Below the pieces are notes generated by a model. It did no database searches, was not told where the DNA came from, and worked only from the letters and a program-made list of their open reading frames with translations. Source: Streptomyces fulvorobeus (GTDB taxonomy: Bacteria > Actinomycetota > Actinomycetes > Streptomycetales > Streptomycetaceae). Taken from it: a stretch of DNA of 64,000 bases. The DNA is taken from assembly GCF_013167895.1 (NCBI RefSeq), contig NZ_BLWC01000001.1, forward strand, positions 1,116,001 to 1,180,000, given 5' to 3'. The number at the start of each line of letters is the position of its first letter. Position 1 is the stretch's first letter. Below, one piece after another: positions 8,686 through 17,343 of this stretch. Both the position numbers and the translations under genes were made by a program.

Positions 8686-8730
8686 CCGGAAATCCAGAAA
8701 CCCGGAAACCCGAGAATCCGAAAATCCGGA
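8686..8730. repeat. Cluster of degenerate 8-9 bp repeats between divergent genes
   Basis: Five imperfect head-to-tail units of the form CCGGAAAT / CCAGAAA / CCCGGAAA / CCCGAGAAT / CCGAAAAT occur in the 133-bp gap between the GntR and GNAT genes. They stand out as purine-rich and relatively AT-rich. They could be binding sites for the GntR protein or a slippage product. Confidence 0.5.
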
Positions 8731-8766
8731 GGCGCCAGGTGACGGCCTCCGCGTACCCTCCCGCGC

Positions 8767-9687
8767 ATGACTGTGATCGTCCGGGACATCCGGCCCGCCG
8801 ACCTGGAAGCGTGGGTGGCGGTGCGGCGTGCCGCGCTGCCGTACATGGTGACCACCGCCGAACAGGTCGCCTACGAGCTGGCCTGCGCCCATCCCGCCAA
8901 GCGGTACCGCCAACTGGTCGCCGAGGAGGACGGCGAGATCATCGCCACGGCGCAGGTCGGCTTCTCCTACGACAGCCCGGAGCCGGGCCAGGGCTTCTGC
9001 AATCCGTACACCCGGCCCGACCGGCTGGGGCGCGGGGCGGGTTCGCTGCTGCTGAGCACCGCCGAGGGATATCTCGCCGAGGCCGGCGCGCTCGCGGTCC
9101 ACACCTGGGTGCTCGACGAGCCCGCCAACCGTGAGTTCGCCCGCAGGCGCGGTTACGTGGCGAGCCGGCCGGCGCACTTCCTCCGCCTCGACCTGGCGAA
9201 CGGAACCCTGCCGGAGCGCCAGGAGGTGCCGGCGGGCGTGGAGTTGCGCACGGCGGCCGATTTCGCCGACGACCCGCGACCGCTGTTCGAGGCCGACGCC
9301 GAGACGACGGCGGACGAGCCGAGCGACACCCCCAGCGAGTTGACGGACTACGAGGACTGGCTGAACCACACCTGGCGCCATCCCGGCCTGGACCGGGAGC
9401 TCACCTCGGTCGCCGTGGTGGACGGCGTGGTGGCGGCGTTCAGCGCGGCCACCACGGACGGTCTGACCCGCTACTCCACGAGCATGACCGGCACCCGGCG
9501 CGCCTACCGGGGCCGGGGTCTCGCGAAGCTCGTGAAGAACGACTCCCTGCACCGGGCCAGGGCCGCCGGGTACACGGACGCCTTCACCGGCAACGACGCG
9601 GGCAACGGGCCCATGCTCGCCGTCAACGACTGGTTCGGCTACGAGATCTGCGCCACCGAGGTACGCCATGTCCGCACCTTCGGCTGA
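8767..9687 (+). CDS. Tandem-GNAT N-acetyltransferase
   Basis: It has 306 residues with two GNAT folds. The first carries an acetyl-CoA loop around RPDRLGRGAGSLLL (about 80-93). The second carries RRAYRGRGLAKLVKN near 245-259, the better match to the Q/RxxGxG/A motif. Tandem GNATs in actinobacteria include mycothiol synthase and antibiotic-modifying enzymes, but this sequence is not clearly either. It overlaps the next gene by 20 bp. It transfers an acetyl group to an unknown amine. Confidence 0.83.
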   Translation: MTVIVRDIRPADLEAWVAVRRAALPYMVTTAEQVAYELACAHPAKRYRQLVAEEDGEIIATAQVGFSYDSPEPGQGFCNPYTRPDRLGRGAGSLLLSTAEGYLAEAGALAVHTWVLDEPANREFARRRGYVASRPAHFLRLDLANGTLPERQEVPAGVELRTAADFADDPRPLFEADAETTADEPSDTPSELTDYEDWLNHTWRHPGLDRELTSVAVVDGVVAAFSAATTDGLTRYSTSMTGTRRAYRGRGLAKLVKNDSLHRARAAGYTDAFTGNDAGNGPMLAVNDWFGYEICATEVRHVRTFG

Positions 9688-10165
9688 ACCGGCCGCGCTG
9701 ACCGTCGCCCTGACGAAGGCGGGCCGGACCAAGATCCGCTACCCGGCGGAGCTGGTCCGTGACGACGGCAGCCGGGTGACCGTGCGGGCTCCCTGGGCCG
9801 CGCCGGGAGTCCGCGACTTCGGCTTCGTCCGGTTCGAGCCGGGCGACGTCCTCACCGAGCACTACTGGCGCGACCGCTGGTTCGCGGTGAAGGAGGTCCG
9901 CACCGGCGCGGGCGAGCTGAAGGGCTGGTACTGCGACGTGACCCGCCCGGCGGTGCTGCGCGACGGTGTACTCCTGGTCGAGGACCTGGACCTCGACCTG
10001 TGGGTGTCGGCGGACGGTTCCTCGGTACTGCGCCTGGACGAGGACGAGTTCGAGGCGAGCGGCCTCGCGGACCGGGACCCGCAGGCGGCCCGGTCCGCGG
10101 TCCGCGCCCTGGACGACCTGGAACACCTCGCCCGCACGGAGGGCCTGACGGGACTGCTGGCCTAG
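9668..10165 (+). CDS. DUF402 domain protein
   Basis: It has 165 residues. The compact beta-rich DUF402 fold runs from about 45 to 140, with the family blocks GWYCDVTRPAVLRDG and VEDLDLDLWVSADG that carry conserved acidic residues. Characterised relatives are metal-dependent nucleotide phosphatases or RNase-G-like proteins. It starts 20 bp before the end of the GNAT gene, so the two are probably translated together. Its stop codon shares CTAG with the convergent gene. Confidence 0.75.
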   Translation: MSAPSAEPAALTVALTKAGRTKIRYPAELVRDDGSRVTVRAPWAAPGVRDFGFVRFEPGDVLTEHYWRDRWFAVKEVRTGAGELKGWYCDVTRPAVLRDGVLLVEDLDLDLWVSADGSSVLRLDEDEFEASGLADRDPQAARSAVRALDDLEHLARTEGLTGLLA

Positions 10166-11265
10166 CAGGCTTCGGGGCCCGCGCTCGGCGCCAGCACCAC
10201 CGCGCGCCCGGGGACCTTCGGGCTGTACGCGACCGGGTCGCCGTCCTCGTGCCAGTGGATGAGGAAGCGCTCGCCCGCCCGGTAGGCGTCGAGCCCCGCG
10301 CGGCAGTACGCGACCATGTCGTCCGGGAGGGCGTCCAGGGCGGACCAGACGAGCTCGGAGCACTTGTCGGGTTCGGCGTTGCGCGGCGGGCGGGACGGGT
10401 CGTACTCCGCCTCGAAGAACCAGCCGACGCGCGGGGCGCCGCCGGGACCCCGGTGCTGCATGACCAGGGCCACCCGCAGCTCCTCCGGGCCGAGGGCGAC
10501 ACCGATCTCCTCGGCCGTCTCCCGGATCATCGCCGCGCGGACGTCCTCACCGCCCTCCACATGGCCGGACGGCGCGTGGAGCAGACCGTCCGCGTACCCC
10601 GTGCCGGCGCGGCGTGCGAGCAGGATCTCGGGGCCCCGGCGCAGGACGAGGTGGACGTCGACGACCTCGCTGTGCCGGTGCGGCGGCCGGGTGTGGGCGA
10701 GCACGGCGTACCGCTCGTCGTCCACCTCCCTTCCCCAGAGGGCCGGTTCGCCGGAGAGCGGTTCGTGGTGCACGCGTTCGGTGAGCGGCGCGAGCAGCCG
10801 GGTCAGGCGCTCGGCCGGGATGCCCGCACCGCCCCACACACCCTCGACCAGCACCAGCCGGCCGCCCGGTCTCAGCAGACCGGTCCAGTGGCGCAGGGCG
10901 GCTTCCGGGTCGGGCAGCAGCCACACCACGTGCCGGGCGAGGACCACGTCGAACGCACGGCCCGCCACCGGGGGCCGGGCCGCGTCCCCCACCAGCACCT
11001 CGGCGCCGGTCCCGGCGAGTTTGGCCCCCGCCAGGTCCGCCATGCGCGGGGAGGCGTCCACGGCGGTGACGCGGTGCCCCAGCCCGGCGGCGAGCAGCGA
11101 GAGGCTTCCGGTGCCGCACCCCAGGTCCAGGACGTCCGAGCCGGTGGCGGGCAGCCAGCTCTCCATCCTGCGCTTCCAGGCTTCCCGGACCGCGGGGTCG
11201 AGCAGCCCGTGATCGGGGTCCTCGTCGAAGGAGCCGGCGGCGGCGTCCCAGTCGATCGTCGTCAT
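10162..11265 (-). CDS. Fusion: SAM-dependent methyltransferase + Nudix hydrolase
   Basis: It has 367 residues. The first 195 form a class I methyltransferase (motif I LDLGCGTG at 46-53, then VTAVDASPRM). The rest is a Nudix domain with GHVEGGEDVRAAM and RETAEEIGV at about 233-256, the expected Nudix box. The ATG at 11265 starts MTTIDWDAAAGSFDEDPDHG; upstream in-frame sequence is not conserved. The Nudix half should hydrolyse a nucleoside diphosphate derivative. Joining it to a methyltransferase is unusual and may be a recent fusion of two neighbours. Substrates are unknown. Confidence 0.8.
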   Translation of the reverse strand: MTTIDWDAAAGSFDEDPDHGLLDPAVREAWKRRMESWLPATGSDVLDLGCGTGSLSLLAAGLGHRVTAVDASPRMADLAGAKLAGTGAEVLVGDAARPPVAGRAFDVVLARHVVWLLPDPEAALRHWTGLLRPGGRLVLVEGVWGGAGIPAERLTRLLAPLTERVHHEPLSGEPALWGREVDDERYAVLAHTRPPHRHSEVVDVHLVLRRGPEILLARRAGTGYADGLLHAPSGHVEGGEDVRAAMIRETAEEIGVALGPEELRVALVMQHRGPGGAPRVGWFFEAEYDPSRPPRNAEPDKCSELVWSALDALPDDMVAYCRAGLDAYRAGERFLIHWHEDGDPVAYSPKVPGRAVVLAPSAGPEAC

Positions 11266-11370
11266 GCCCTGAGGGTGACAGCCGCCACTGACAACGCCGC
11301 CCCTGACCACGGGGCAGTCCGTGAGCCGCTCGCGGTGGCGGCAGCGGGCGGCCCGCTCCCGCGGCCCCGT

Positions 11371-12867
11371 CTACCTCCGGGCCGCCATGCGCCGTGTCAC
11401 CTGCTTCCTCACCAGGGGCCAGGCCAGGATCAGCAGGACCACCCCGTACACCGTCACGGAGAACGGCGTGTCGACCAGCCCCGAGGCGCTGCCGTCGCTG
11501 ATCTGCAGCGCGCGCCGCAGCTGCTGTTCGGCGGCCGGGCCCAGGATGACTCCGATCACGGCGGGCAGCACCGGCAGTCCGTATCTGCGCATGCCGAGTC
11601 CGATCAGGCCGATGACCAGCAGGATCACCAGGTCGGCCGCTTCCCCGCCGACCGCGTACGCGCCGACGGCGGCGAAGAACAGGATGCCGGCGTAGAGGTA
11701 GGGGCGCGGGATGCGCAGCAGCTTGGCCCACAGGGGTGCGAGGGGCAGGTTGAGGGCGAGGAGCAGGACCATGCCGACGAAGAGGGAGGCGATGAGGCCC
11801 CAGACCAGCTCCGGTTCACGCTCGAAGAGGAGAGGGCCCGGCTGGATGCCGTACTGCTGGAACGCGGCCAGCATCACCGCGGCGACGGCCGTGGTGGGCA
11901 GCCCGAGGGTGAGCATGGAGACGAGGGTGCCGGCCGCGGAGGCGGAGGCGGCGGATTCCGGTCCTGCGACGCCCTCGATGGCGCCCTTGCCGAATTCCTC
12001 GCGGTGCTTGGAGAGCCGTTTCTCCGTGACGTACGAGAGGAAGGTGGGGATCTCCGCGCCGCCCGCCGGGATCGCGCCGAACGGGAAGCCGATGACGGGG
12101 CCGCGCAGCCAGGACTTCCAGGTGCGCCGCAGATCGTCCCGGCCGAGCCAGGGGCGGCCGACCGGGATCGGCTCTCCGGTGGAGCGGCGCAGGTGCGCGG
12201 CGACCCAGAGGGCTTCCCCGATGGCGAAGAGGCCGACCGCGACGATCACCACGTCAACGCCGTCGGCCAGTTGGAGTGAGCCGAAGGTGAGCCGCTGCTG
12301 GCCGGTCATCTGGTCGAGGCCGACCAGGCCGATGGTGAGGCCGATGAGCAGGGAGGCGAGTCCGCGGATACGGGAGGACCCGAGGACGGAGGTGACGGCG
12401 ATGAAGGCCAGCACCATGATCGCGAAGTAGTCGGGGGCGCCGATATCCACGGCGAGTGAGGCGACGGTCGGGGCCAGGACGACCAGCAGGACCGTGCCGA
12501 TCATGCCGCCCGCGAAGTGGCCGATCGCGGCGGCGGCGAGCGCCTGCGGTCCGCGCCCCGCCTTCGCCATCGGGTGCCCTTCCATCGCGGCGACGACGGC
12601 CGCGCTCTCTCCTGGGGTGTTGAGGAGGATGGAGGTGGTGGAGCCGCCGAACATCGCTCCGTAGTAGATCCCGGCGAACATGATGAAGGCGCCGGTCGGT
12701 TCGAGTCCGTACGTCACCGGCAGCAGGAGTGCCACGGCCATGGCCGGACCGATGCCCGGGAGCACGCCGATCGCCGTGCCGAGCAGGACGCCGAGGGCGG
12801 CCCAGAGCAGGTTGACGGGTGTGAGCGCCGTACCGAAGCCGTCGATGAGGGAGTTGAGGGAATCCAT
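11371..12867 (-). CDS. tctA: Tripartite tricarboxylate transporter, large permease TctA
   Basis: It has 498 residues with about ten to twelve membrane helices. TctA hallmarks are [20 protein letters not shown] near the start, [16 protein letters not shown] (about 74-89) and the second-half loop [16 protein letters not shown]. It is the large channel subunit that works with TctB and the binding protein TctC to take up citrate or related acids. It lies 3 bp after tctB and is last in the operon. Confidence 0.92.
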   Translation of the reverse strand: MDSLNSLIDGFGTALTPVNLLWAALGVLLGTAIGVLPGIGPAMAVALLLPVTYGLEPTGAFIMFAGIYYGAMFGGSTTSILLNTPGESAAVVAAMEGHPMAKAGRGPQALAAAAIGHFAGGMIGTVLLVVLAPTVASLAVDIGAPDYFAIMVLAFIAVTSVLGSSRIRGLASLLIGLTIGLVGLDQMTGQQRLTFGSLQLADGVDVVIVAVGLFAIGEALWVAAHLRRSTGEPIPVGRPWLGRDDLRRTWKSWLRGPVIGFPFGAIPAGGAEIPTFLSYVTEKRLSKHREEFGKGAIEGVAGPESAASASAAGTLVSMLTLGLPTTAVAAVMLAAFQQYGIQPGPLLFEREPELVWGLIASLFVGMVLLLALNLPLAPLWAKLLRIPRPYLYAGILFFAAVGAYAVGGEAADLVILLVIGLIGLGMRRYGLPVLPAVIGVILGPAAEQQLRRALQISDGSASGLVDTPFSVTVYGVVLLILAWPLVRKQVTRRMAARR

Positions 12868-12870
12868 CGG

Positions 12871-13404
12871 TCAGACCACCCCCATCAGCGGGCCGCCCGG
12901 CAGGGGGACTCCGAGCAGGCTGTCGAAGACGAAGTAGGTGACGAGGGAGAGTCCGGCCGCGATGAGCGGGTCACGGTCGTAGTGGCGGCTGCCCAGTGCC
13001 CAGGCGGAGCCCCAGAAGAGCAGGGCGCCGGAGACGGGGAAGCCGAACGGACCGATGAGGACGGCGTTGGCGAGGAAGACTCCGGCGAGCAGGAGCACCG
13101 TGCGCCAGTCGGCGGGCTCGGCGAGGTCGATGTCCTCGCCGCCCTCCGCCTCTCCGCGTCCGCCGCGCAGGACGTCGGCTGCGAGGAGTACGGCGATGAC
13201 CAGCAGTCCGCCGCCGACGACGAGGGGGACGGTCCGGGGTCCGACGGGGCCGCGCTGGGTGAGGTCGACGCTCATGGTGAGGGCGTCGGTGAGGACGAGG
13301 ACGCCGAGGACCAGGAGGAGGACCGAGACGCCGAGTTCGGAGTGGTCGCGCAGCCAGTGCGCGCGCTTGGGGCCGGGCGTCGGTCCGGCGGTACCGGTGG
13401 TCAC
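12871..13404 (-). CDS. tctB: Tripartite tricarboxylate transporter, small permease TctB
   Basis: It has 177 residues and four hydrophobic segments (LGVSVLLLVLGVLVLTDAL, VPLVVGGGLLVIAVLLAADV, a central pair around VLLLAGVFLANAVLI, and LIAAGLSLVTYFVFDSLLG). Its GTG start overlaps the tctC stop (GTGA), which fixes the start. It is the small membrane subunit of the TctABC system. Confidence 0.88.
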   Translation of the reverse strand: MTTGTAGPTPGPKRAHWLRDHSELGVSVLLLVLGVLVLTDALTMSVDLTQRGPVGPRTVPLVVGGGLLVIAVLLAADVLRGGRGEAEGGEDIDLAEPADWRTVLLLAGVFLANAVLIGPFGFPVSGALLFWGSAWALGSRHYDRDPLIAAGLSLVTYFVFDSLLGVPLPGGPLMGVV

Positions 13405-14383
13405 AGTCCCAGCTCCTTGAGGACGGTGGCGACCCGCTGGTCCTGGGCGTCCAGGAACTCGCCGAAGGCGTCGCCGGTGAGGAAGGCGTCGTCCCAGCCG
13501 TTCTTCTCCATCGAGTCCTTCCACTGCGGTGAGTCGTGCAGCTTCCGGATCAGGGCGATGAGTTTGTCCCGTTCGGCGCCGGAGAGGCCGGGCGGGGCGA
13601 CGATGCCGCGCCAGTTGGTGAAGTCGGTGTCCAGCCCCGACTCGCGGAGGGTGGGCGCGTCGAGGCCGGGGACCCGCTCCGGGCCGGTGACGGCGAGCAG
13701 GCGCAGCTCGCCCGCCTCGATCTGGTCGAGGTACTCGCCGACGCCTGAGACGCCGAAGGCGACCTTGCTGCCGAGGATCGAGGCGAGTAGTTCGCCGCCG
13801 CCGTCGAAGGGGATGTAGTTGACGTCCCTCGGGGCGATTCCGGCGGCCTTCGCCATCAGCATCGGCGCGAGGTGGTCGGGACCGCCGGGCGATGAGCCGC
13901 CGCCGACGGGGAGTCCGGCGGGGTCCGCCTTCCACGCCTCGACCAGCTGGCCGATGGTCTCGTGCGGGGAGTCCTTGGCGACGACGACGATGTCCTGCTC
14001 CTCGGTGAGCCGGGCGATCGGGGTGGTGTCGCCGAGCCCTCTGGGCGAGTTGTTGGTGTGGACCGCGCCGACCACGCCCAGCCCCATCGACATGGCGAGC
14101 TTGCCGTTGCCGTGTTCCCCGACGAGCCGGGCCAGGCCGACGGTGCCGCCGGCACCCGGGAGGTTGAAGACCTCGACGTTGTGGGTGAGTCCGGCGTCCT
14201 CGGCGTTCTTCGCGGCGGTGCGCGCGGTGATGTCGTATCCGCCGCCGGGGTGTTGGGGACCATGAGGCGCAGTCCGGGGATCTGGGTCCCGGTGCCGGAG
14301 CCGCTGCCCGTGGAGAGCAGCGGTGGTGCCACGAGCACCAGGAGCGCCGCCCCGGCCAGGGCGAGGGGGGTGCGCAGTCGCAC
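13401..14383 (-). pseudogene. tctC: Tricarboxylate-binding protein TctC, broken by one missing base
   Basis: The signal peptide (VRLRTPLALAGAALLVLV, GTG at 14383 with AAGGCGG upstream) is in one frame, and the mature protein from GGGYDITARTAAKNAEDAG onward is in another. Adding one base in the C/G run at about 14244-14250 restores LMVPNTP-GGGYDITAR, the normal TctC N-terminal motif, and a protein of about 327 residues. The product is a secreted or lipid-anchored acid-binding subunit that feeds TctAB. Since tctB and tctA are intact, a sequencing error is more likely than decay. An ATG at 14416 is an alternative start. Confidence 0.85.
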
Positions 14384-14498
14384 GGGTTCCGCCTTTCGCT
14401 GTGAGGTGGCCCACATGTTGCCTGCGCGTGGACGAGCTGTCGCCGTTCCGGAATCAACGGACGTTGTGGTCGTTGTGGTCGCGACCTACCGTGTCGGC

Positions 14499-15206
14499 GT
14501 GACGAAAGTGCTGGTGGTGGACGACGACTTCATGGTCGCGAAGCTGCACTGCCGCTATGTGTCCGTGATGGACGGGTTCACGGTGGTCGGGGCGGCCCAC
14601 AGCGGGGCCGAGGCGCTGCGCGCGGCACGGGAGCTGCGTCCCGATCTGGTCCTGCTCGACATCTATCTGCCCGACATGGACGGCATCAGTGTGCTGCGCG
14701 AGCTCCGTGCGGCGGAGGACCCGGCCACGGGCGGGCACGGTGTGGACGCGCTGTTCATCACGGCGGCCCGCGACGCGGGGGTGGTGCGGGCCGCGCTGCG
14801 GGCCGGTGCGCTGCACTACCTGATCAAGCCGTTCCATCCCTCCGCGCTCCAGGAGCAGGTACGGCACGTGGCCTCGCTGCGCAACCGGCTCGACGCCCTC
14901 GACGAGGCGCACCAGGAGGCCCGCCAGGAGGACGTGGACCGGATCTTCGGCGCCCGCCCGCCGGGCTCGCGGGAACTGCCCAAGGGGCTGGCGGCGCACA
15001 CCGCCGATCTGGTGGAGCGGGTGCTGCGGCAGCATCCGGAGGGGCTGTCCGCGTCGCAGTGCGCGCAGGCGGGTGCGCTGTCGCGGGTCAGCGCCCGGCG
15101 CTATCTGGAGTACTTCGCGGAGACGGGCCGGGCCGAGGTGACGCTGCGGTACGGGGGGACGGGGCGTCCTGAGCGGCGTTACCGCGCTGTCCTCAGCCGC
15201 TTCTGA
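14499..15206 (+). CDS. CitB/DcuR-family response regulator, probably for tctCBA
   Basis: It has 235 residues. The receiver domain (about 1-120) has the acidic pair DDD at 8-10, phospho-acceptor Asp54 (VLLDIYLPDMDG) and the conserved Lys in YLIKPF near 107. A C-terminal helix-turn-helix (SASQCAQAGALSRVSARRYL) is of the CitB/DctR type. It is divergent from tctCBA, as expected for an activator of citrate uptake. The cognate sensor kinase, normally adjacent, is not here. GTG start by conserved N-terminus VTKVLVVDDDF. Confidence 0.88.
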   Translation: MTKVLVVDDDFMVAKLHCRYVSVMDGFTVVGAAHSGAEALRAARELRPDLVLLDIYLPDMDGISVLRELRAAEDPATGGHGVDALFITAARDAGVVRAALRAGALHYLIKPFHPSALQEQVRHVASLRNRLDALDEAHQEARQEDVDRIFGARPPGSRELPKGLAAHTADLVERVLRQHPEGLSASQCAQAGALSRVSARRYLEYFAETGRAEVTLRYGGTGRPERRYRAVLSRF

Positions 15207-15237
15207 GAGTGACTCCCCACGTCCGCCGTGGGAACGG

Positions 15238-15270
15238 CCTGGTGGCGGCGCCCGGCACGCCGCCACCAGG
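15238..15270. terminator. Bidirectional terminator hairpin
   Basis: A perfect 13-bp inverted repeat (CCTGGTGGCGGCG and its complement) with a 7-nt loop lies between the stop codons of the convergent response regulator and lipase genes. Confidence 0.75.
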
Positions 15271-15271
15271 G

Positions 15272-16165
15272 TCAGCCGATCACCGAGAGGCAGTTCGTCG
15301 GGGTGGCGCGCGCCGGGTCGAGGGCGTTCTCCACCTCGTGGAACGCGATCCGGTCGACGGTCCCGATCGCCACGTGCTCGGACAGGTCGACCGCGCACAG
15401 GTCCTGGAGGAGGACGTTGCGTACGCCGGGTCCGTCCAGGTACTGCGTGCGGTACGGGGTCACGACCTCGTCGTACCGGGTCGCGATGACGGTGTAGCGC
15501 ACCCCTGGCACGGTGTCGGGGACCGAGTTTAGCCGGGTCATGAACGCGGACCCGGCGATCTGGTCGGCGAGGCCGGGGGTCGCGGCGGAGAGCAGGTCCT
15601 CGGCGCCGGGGAAGTGCGGCAGCAGCCTGGTCAGCCCGAGGAGGGTGGTGCCGTGGTTGTCGGGGGCGAGGCCGACGAGGGCGTTCACCTTCGCCGCGCC
15701 GCCGAGGAACTTCAGGTAGTAGTTCGGCATCATGCCGCCCTGGGAGTGGCCCACCAGGTCCGCCTTGGGCGCTCCGGTGGCGGCGAGCACCTTGTCGACG
15801 AAGACGCCGAGCTGTCCGGCCGACTTGTCGACCGGGCCGAGGCCGTGGAAGAACGGGACGCCGGGAAGCTGCCCGTAGTCGAGGGAGAAGACGCAGTACC
15901 CCCGGTTGACGAGGTAGGGGGCGAGGACGAGCCAGTTGTCGACCGAGTTCCCGAACGTTCCGTGGACCAGGACGACGGGCCGGGGGTGGGCCGCGGAGGG
16001 CTTGCAGGAGTAGTCGTTCCAGCCCCGGGACGTGGCGGCGGCCTCGGCCGCGGGGGCGGCGGCAGCGGCCGCCGTGGGGGCGGCGAAGGCGGCGAAGGCG
16101 AGGAGCAGGGCGGTCAGCGTCCGGCGTGGACGGCGGGTGCGCACCGGAAGGTTCCAGGGCAGCAT
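15272..16165 (-). CDS. Secreted alpha/beta-hydrolase lipase (Streptomyces lipase/EstA type)
   Basis: It has 297 residues. An Ala-rich signal peptide with a basic start (RTRRPRRTLTALLLAFAAF) covers about the first 45 residues. VVLVHGTFGNS is the oxyanion region, and LVGHSQGGMMPNYYLKF holds the nucleophile Ser near 140. APDNHGTT and the final EHVAIGTVDRIAFHEV region supply the likely acid and His. It hydrolyses acylglycerols or esters outside the cell. Three CGTAACT repeats lie upstream. Confidence 0.88.
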   Translation of the reverse strand: MLPWNLPVRTRRPRRTLTALLLAFAAFAAPTAAAAAAPAAEAAATSRGWNDYSCKPSAAHPRPVVLVHGTFGNSVDNWLVLAPYLVNRGYCVFSLDYGQLPGVPFFHGLGPVDKSAGQLGVFVDKVLAATGAPKADLVGHSQGGMMPNYYLKFLGGAAKVNALVGLAPDNHGTTLLGLTRLLPHFPGAEDLLSAATPGLADQIAGSAFMTRLNSVPDTVPGVRYTVIATRYDEVVTPYRTQYLDGPGVRNVLLQDLCAVDLSEHVAIGTVDRIAFHEVENALDPARATPTNCLSVIG

Positions 16166-16229
16166 CGTGTGTTCTCCTTGCGGCTCAAGGGGGGTGCGAT
16201 GTGTGTGCGCCCTGCGGCCCGGACCACAA

Positions 16230-16282
16230 GAGTTACGTGCTCATGCCAAGTTACGCACGAGTACGGCGCCGGGGGAAGTTAC
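16230..16282. promoter_or_regulatory. Three direct CGTAACT repeats upstream of the secreted lipase
   Basis: On the lipase strand, CGTAACT occurs at 16276-16282, 16248-16254 and 16230-16236, spaced 28 and 18 bp apart. They lie 65-117 bp before the lipase start. The layout suggests binding sites for an activator or repressor; the protein is unknown. Confidence 0.45.
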
Positions 16283-16332
16283 GCGTCGGTAAAAATTGAT
16301 GCGCCGCCACCGCCGCCCGGTTCGCCACGGGT

Positions 16333-17343
16333 TCAGGCGGCGAGGCGTCCCGGCTTCACCGCCTGCGGCCCGAACCTTGCGCGCAGCCGGTCCGACACCG
16401 CCTCGATGCGCCGCGCCCGCTCGTCCACCGGGTCGAAGGTGAGCTGACGGGCCGCGCGCTCCGCCTCGTACAGACCCTCCGCCCGCAGGGAGATCCCCCG
16501 CACTCGCGCCCGCTGGAGCCCGAACGAGTCCTGGATGCGGTACGCCAGTGCGGCGAGCGCCACCGAGTGGGCGGTGGGCTCGGGGAGCGTACGGCTGCGG
16601 GTCAGCGTCGCGTATCCGGTGCGGGCGGCGTAGCGCACGGTGACCGCGAGCGAGCGGCACACCTGTCCATCGGCACGCAGCCGGATGCCCAGTTCCTCGG
16701 TGAGCGAGAGGAGCGCCCTGCGGTGCTGCTCCGGGTCCAGCTCGTCGCGGGGGAAGGACCGTTCGGCGGCGACCGAGCGGGCGGCGGCGTTCGGCACGAC
16801 CCGGGTACGGTCGATGCCGTTCGCCCGCTCCCACAGTTCGCGGCCGTTCCGGACGCCGGTGATCCGTTGCAGGGTGGCGAGCGGCGCGGCGGCGATCCGG
16901 CCGACGGAGTCCAGTCCGTACCCGCACAGCGTGCGCGCCGTGGCCGCCCCGACCCCGTCGAGCGCGGCGGCCGGCCTGGCCGCCAGGAACGCGGCGGCCC
17001 CGTCCGCGGGCACCACGAAGGTCGTACCGGGCGCCGCCTGCCGCGCCGCCATCCTGGCCAGCATCGGGTTGACGGCCGCCCCGATCGCGCAGTCCACGCC
17101 GTGCAGGGCGAGCGCGCGGACCCGGATCACCGAGGCCAGACCGGTCACGTCCCGCCCGAAGTAGCGCAGCGCCCCGCCCACATCGGCGAGGGCAGCGTCG
17201 GGCGGTGCGGCCTCGACGACCGGGGTGAACCCGCCGAGCAGGGCGATCAGCCCCTCGTACCCCGCACTGTCCGGGAGCCCTCCGCCGATCCGCCGGAAAC
17301 GCAGGCACAGGACCGACGGCCGTTCGCCCGTCTTGTCGCTCAT
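16333..17343 (-). CDS. imuB: ImuB-like catalytically dead Y-family polymerase subunit
   Basis: It has 336 residues of the DinB/UmuC fold, with finger, palm, thumb and little-finger regions in order. The metal ligands are lost. The N-terminal block reads VLCLRFRR, with Arg where active enzymes have Asp, and the second block reads PPDAALADV instead of SIDEAFLDV, keeping Asp49 but losing the Glu. This is the ImuB pattern: a scaffold that brings DnaE2 to the sliding clamp. The start overlaps the dnaE2 stop (ATGA), so both are made from the SOS transcript. Often annotated simply as DNA polymerase Y family. Confidence 0.82.
   Translation of the reverse strand: MSDKTGERPSVLCLRFRRIGGGLPDSAGYEGLIALLGGFTPVVEAAPPDAALADVGGALRYFGRDVTGLASVIRVRALALHGVDCAIGAAVNPMLARMAARQAAPGTTFVVPADGAAAFLAARPAAALDGVGAATARTLCGYGLDSVGRIAAAPLATLQRITGVRNGRELWERANGIDRTRVVPNAAARSVAAERSFPRDELDPEQHRRALLSLTEELGIRLRADGQVCRSLAVTVRYAARTGYATLTRSRTLPEPTAHSVALAALAYRIQDSFGLQRARVRGISLRAEGLYEAERAARQLTFDPVDERARRIEAVSDRLRARFGPQAVKPGRLAA

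Noticed and set aside
6018..9732. Long overlapping frames on the opposite strand of the AAA and GNAT genes
   Set aside because: They have the skewed Arg/Pro/Ala composition typical of antisense frames in high-GC DNA and no ribosome sites.
12871..14457. A 528-residue frame running through tctB and across tctC
   Set aside because: Only its last third is TctB; the rest is the antiphase of tctC. The GTGA overlap at 13401-13404 fixes the tctB start.
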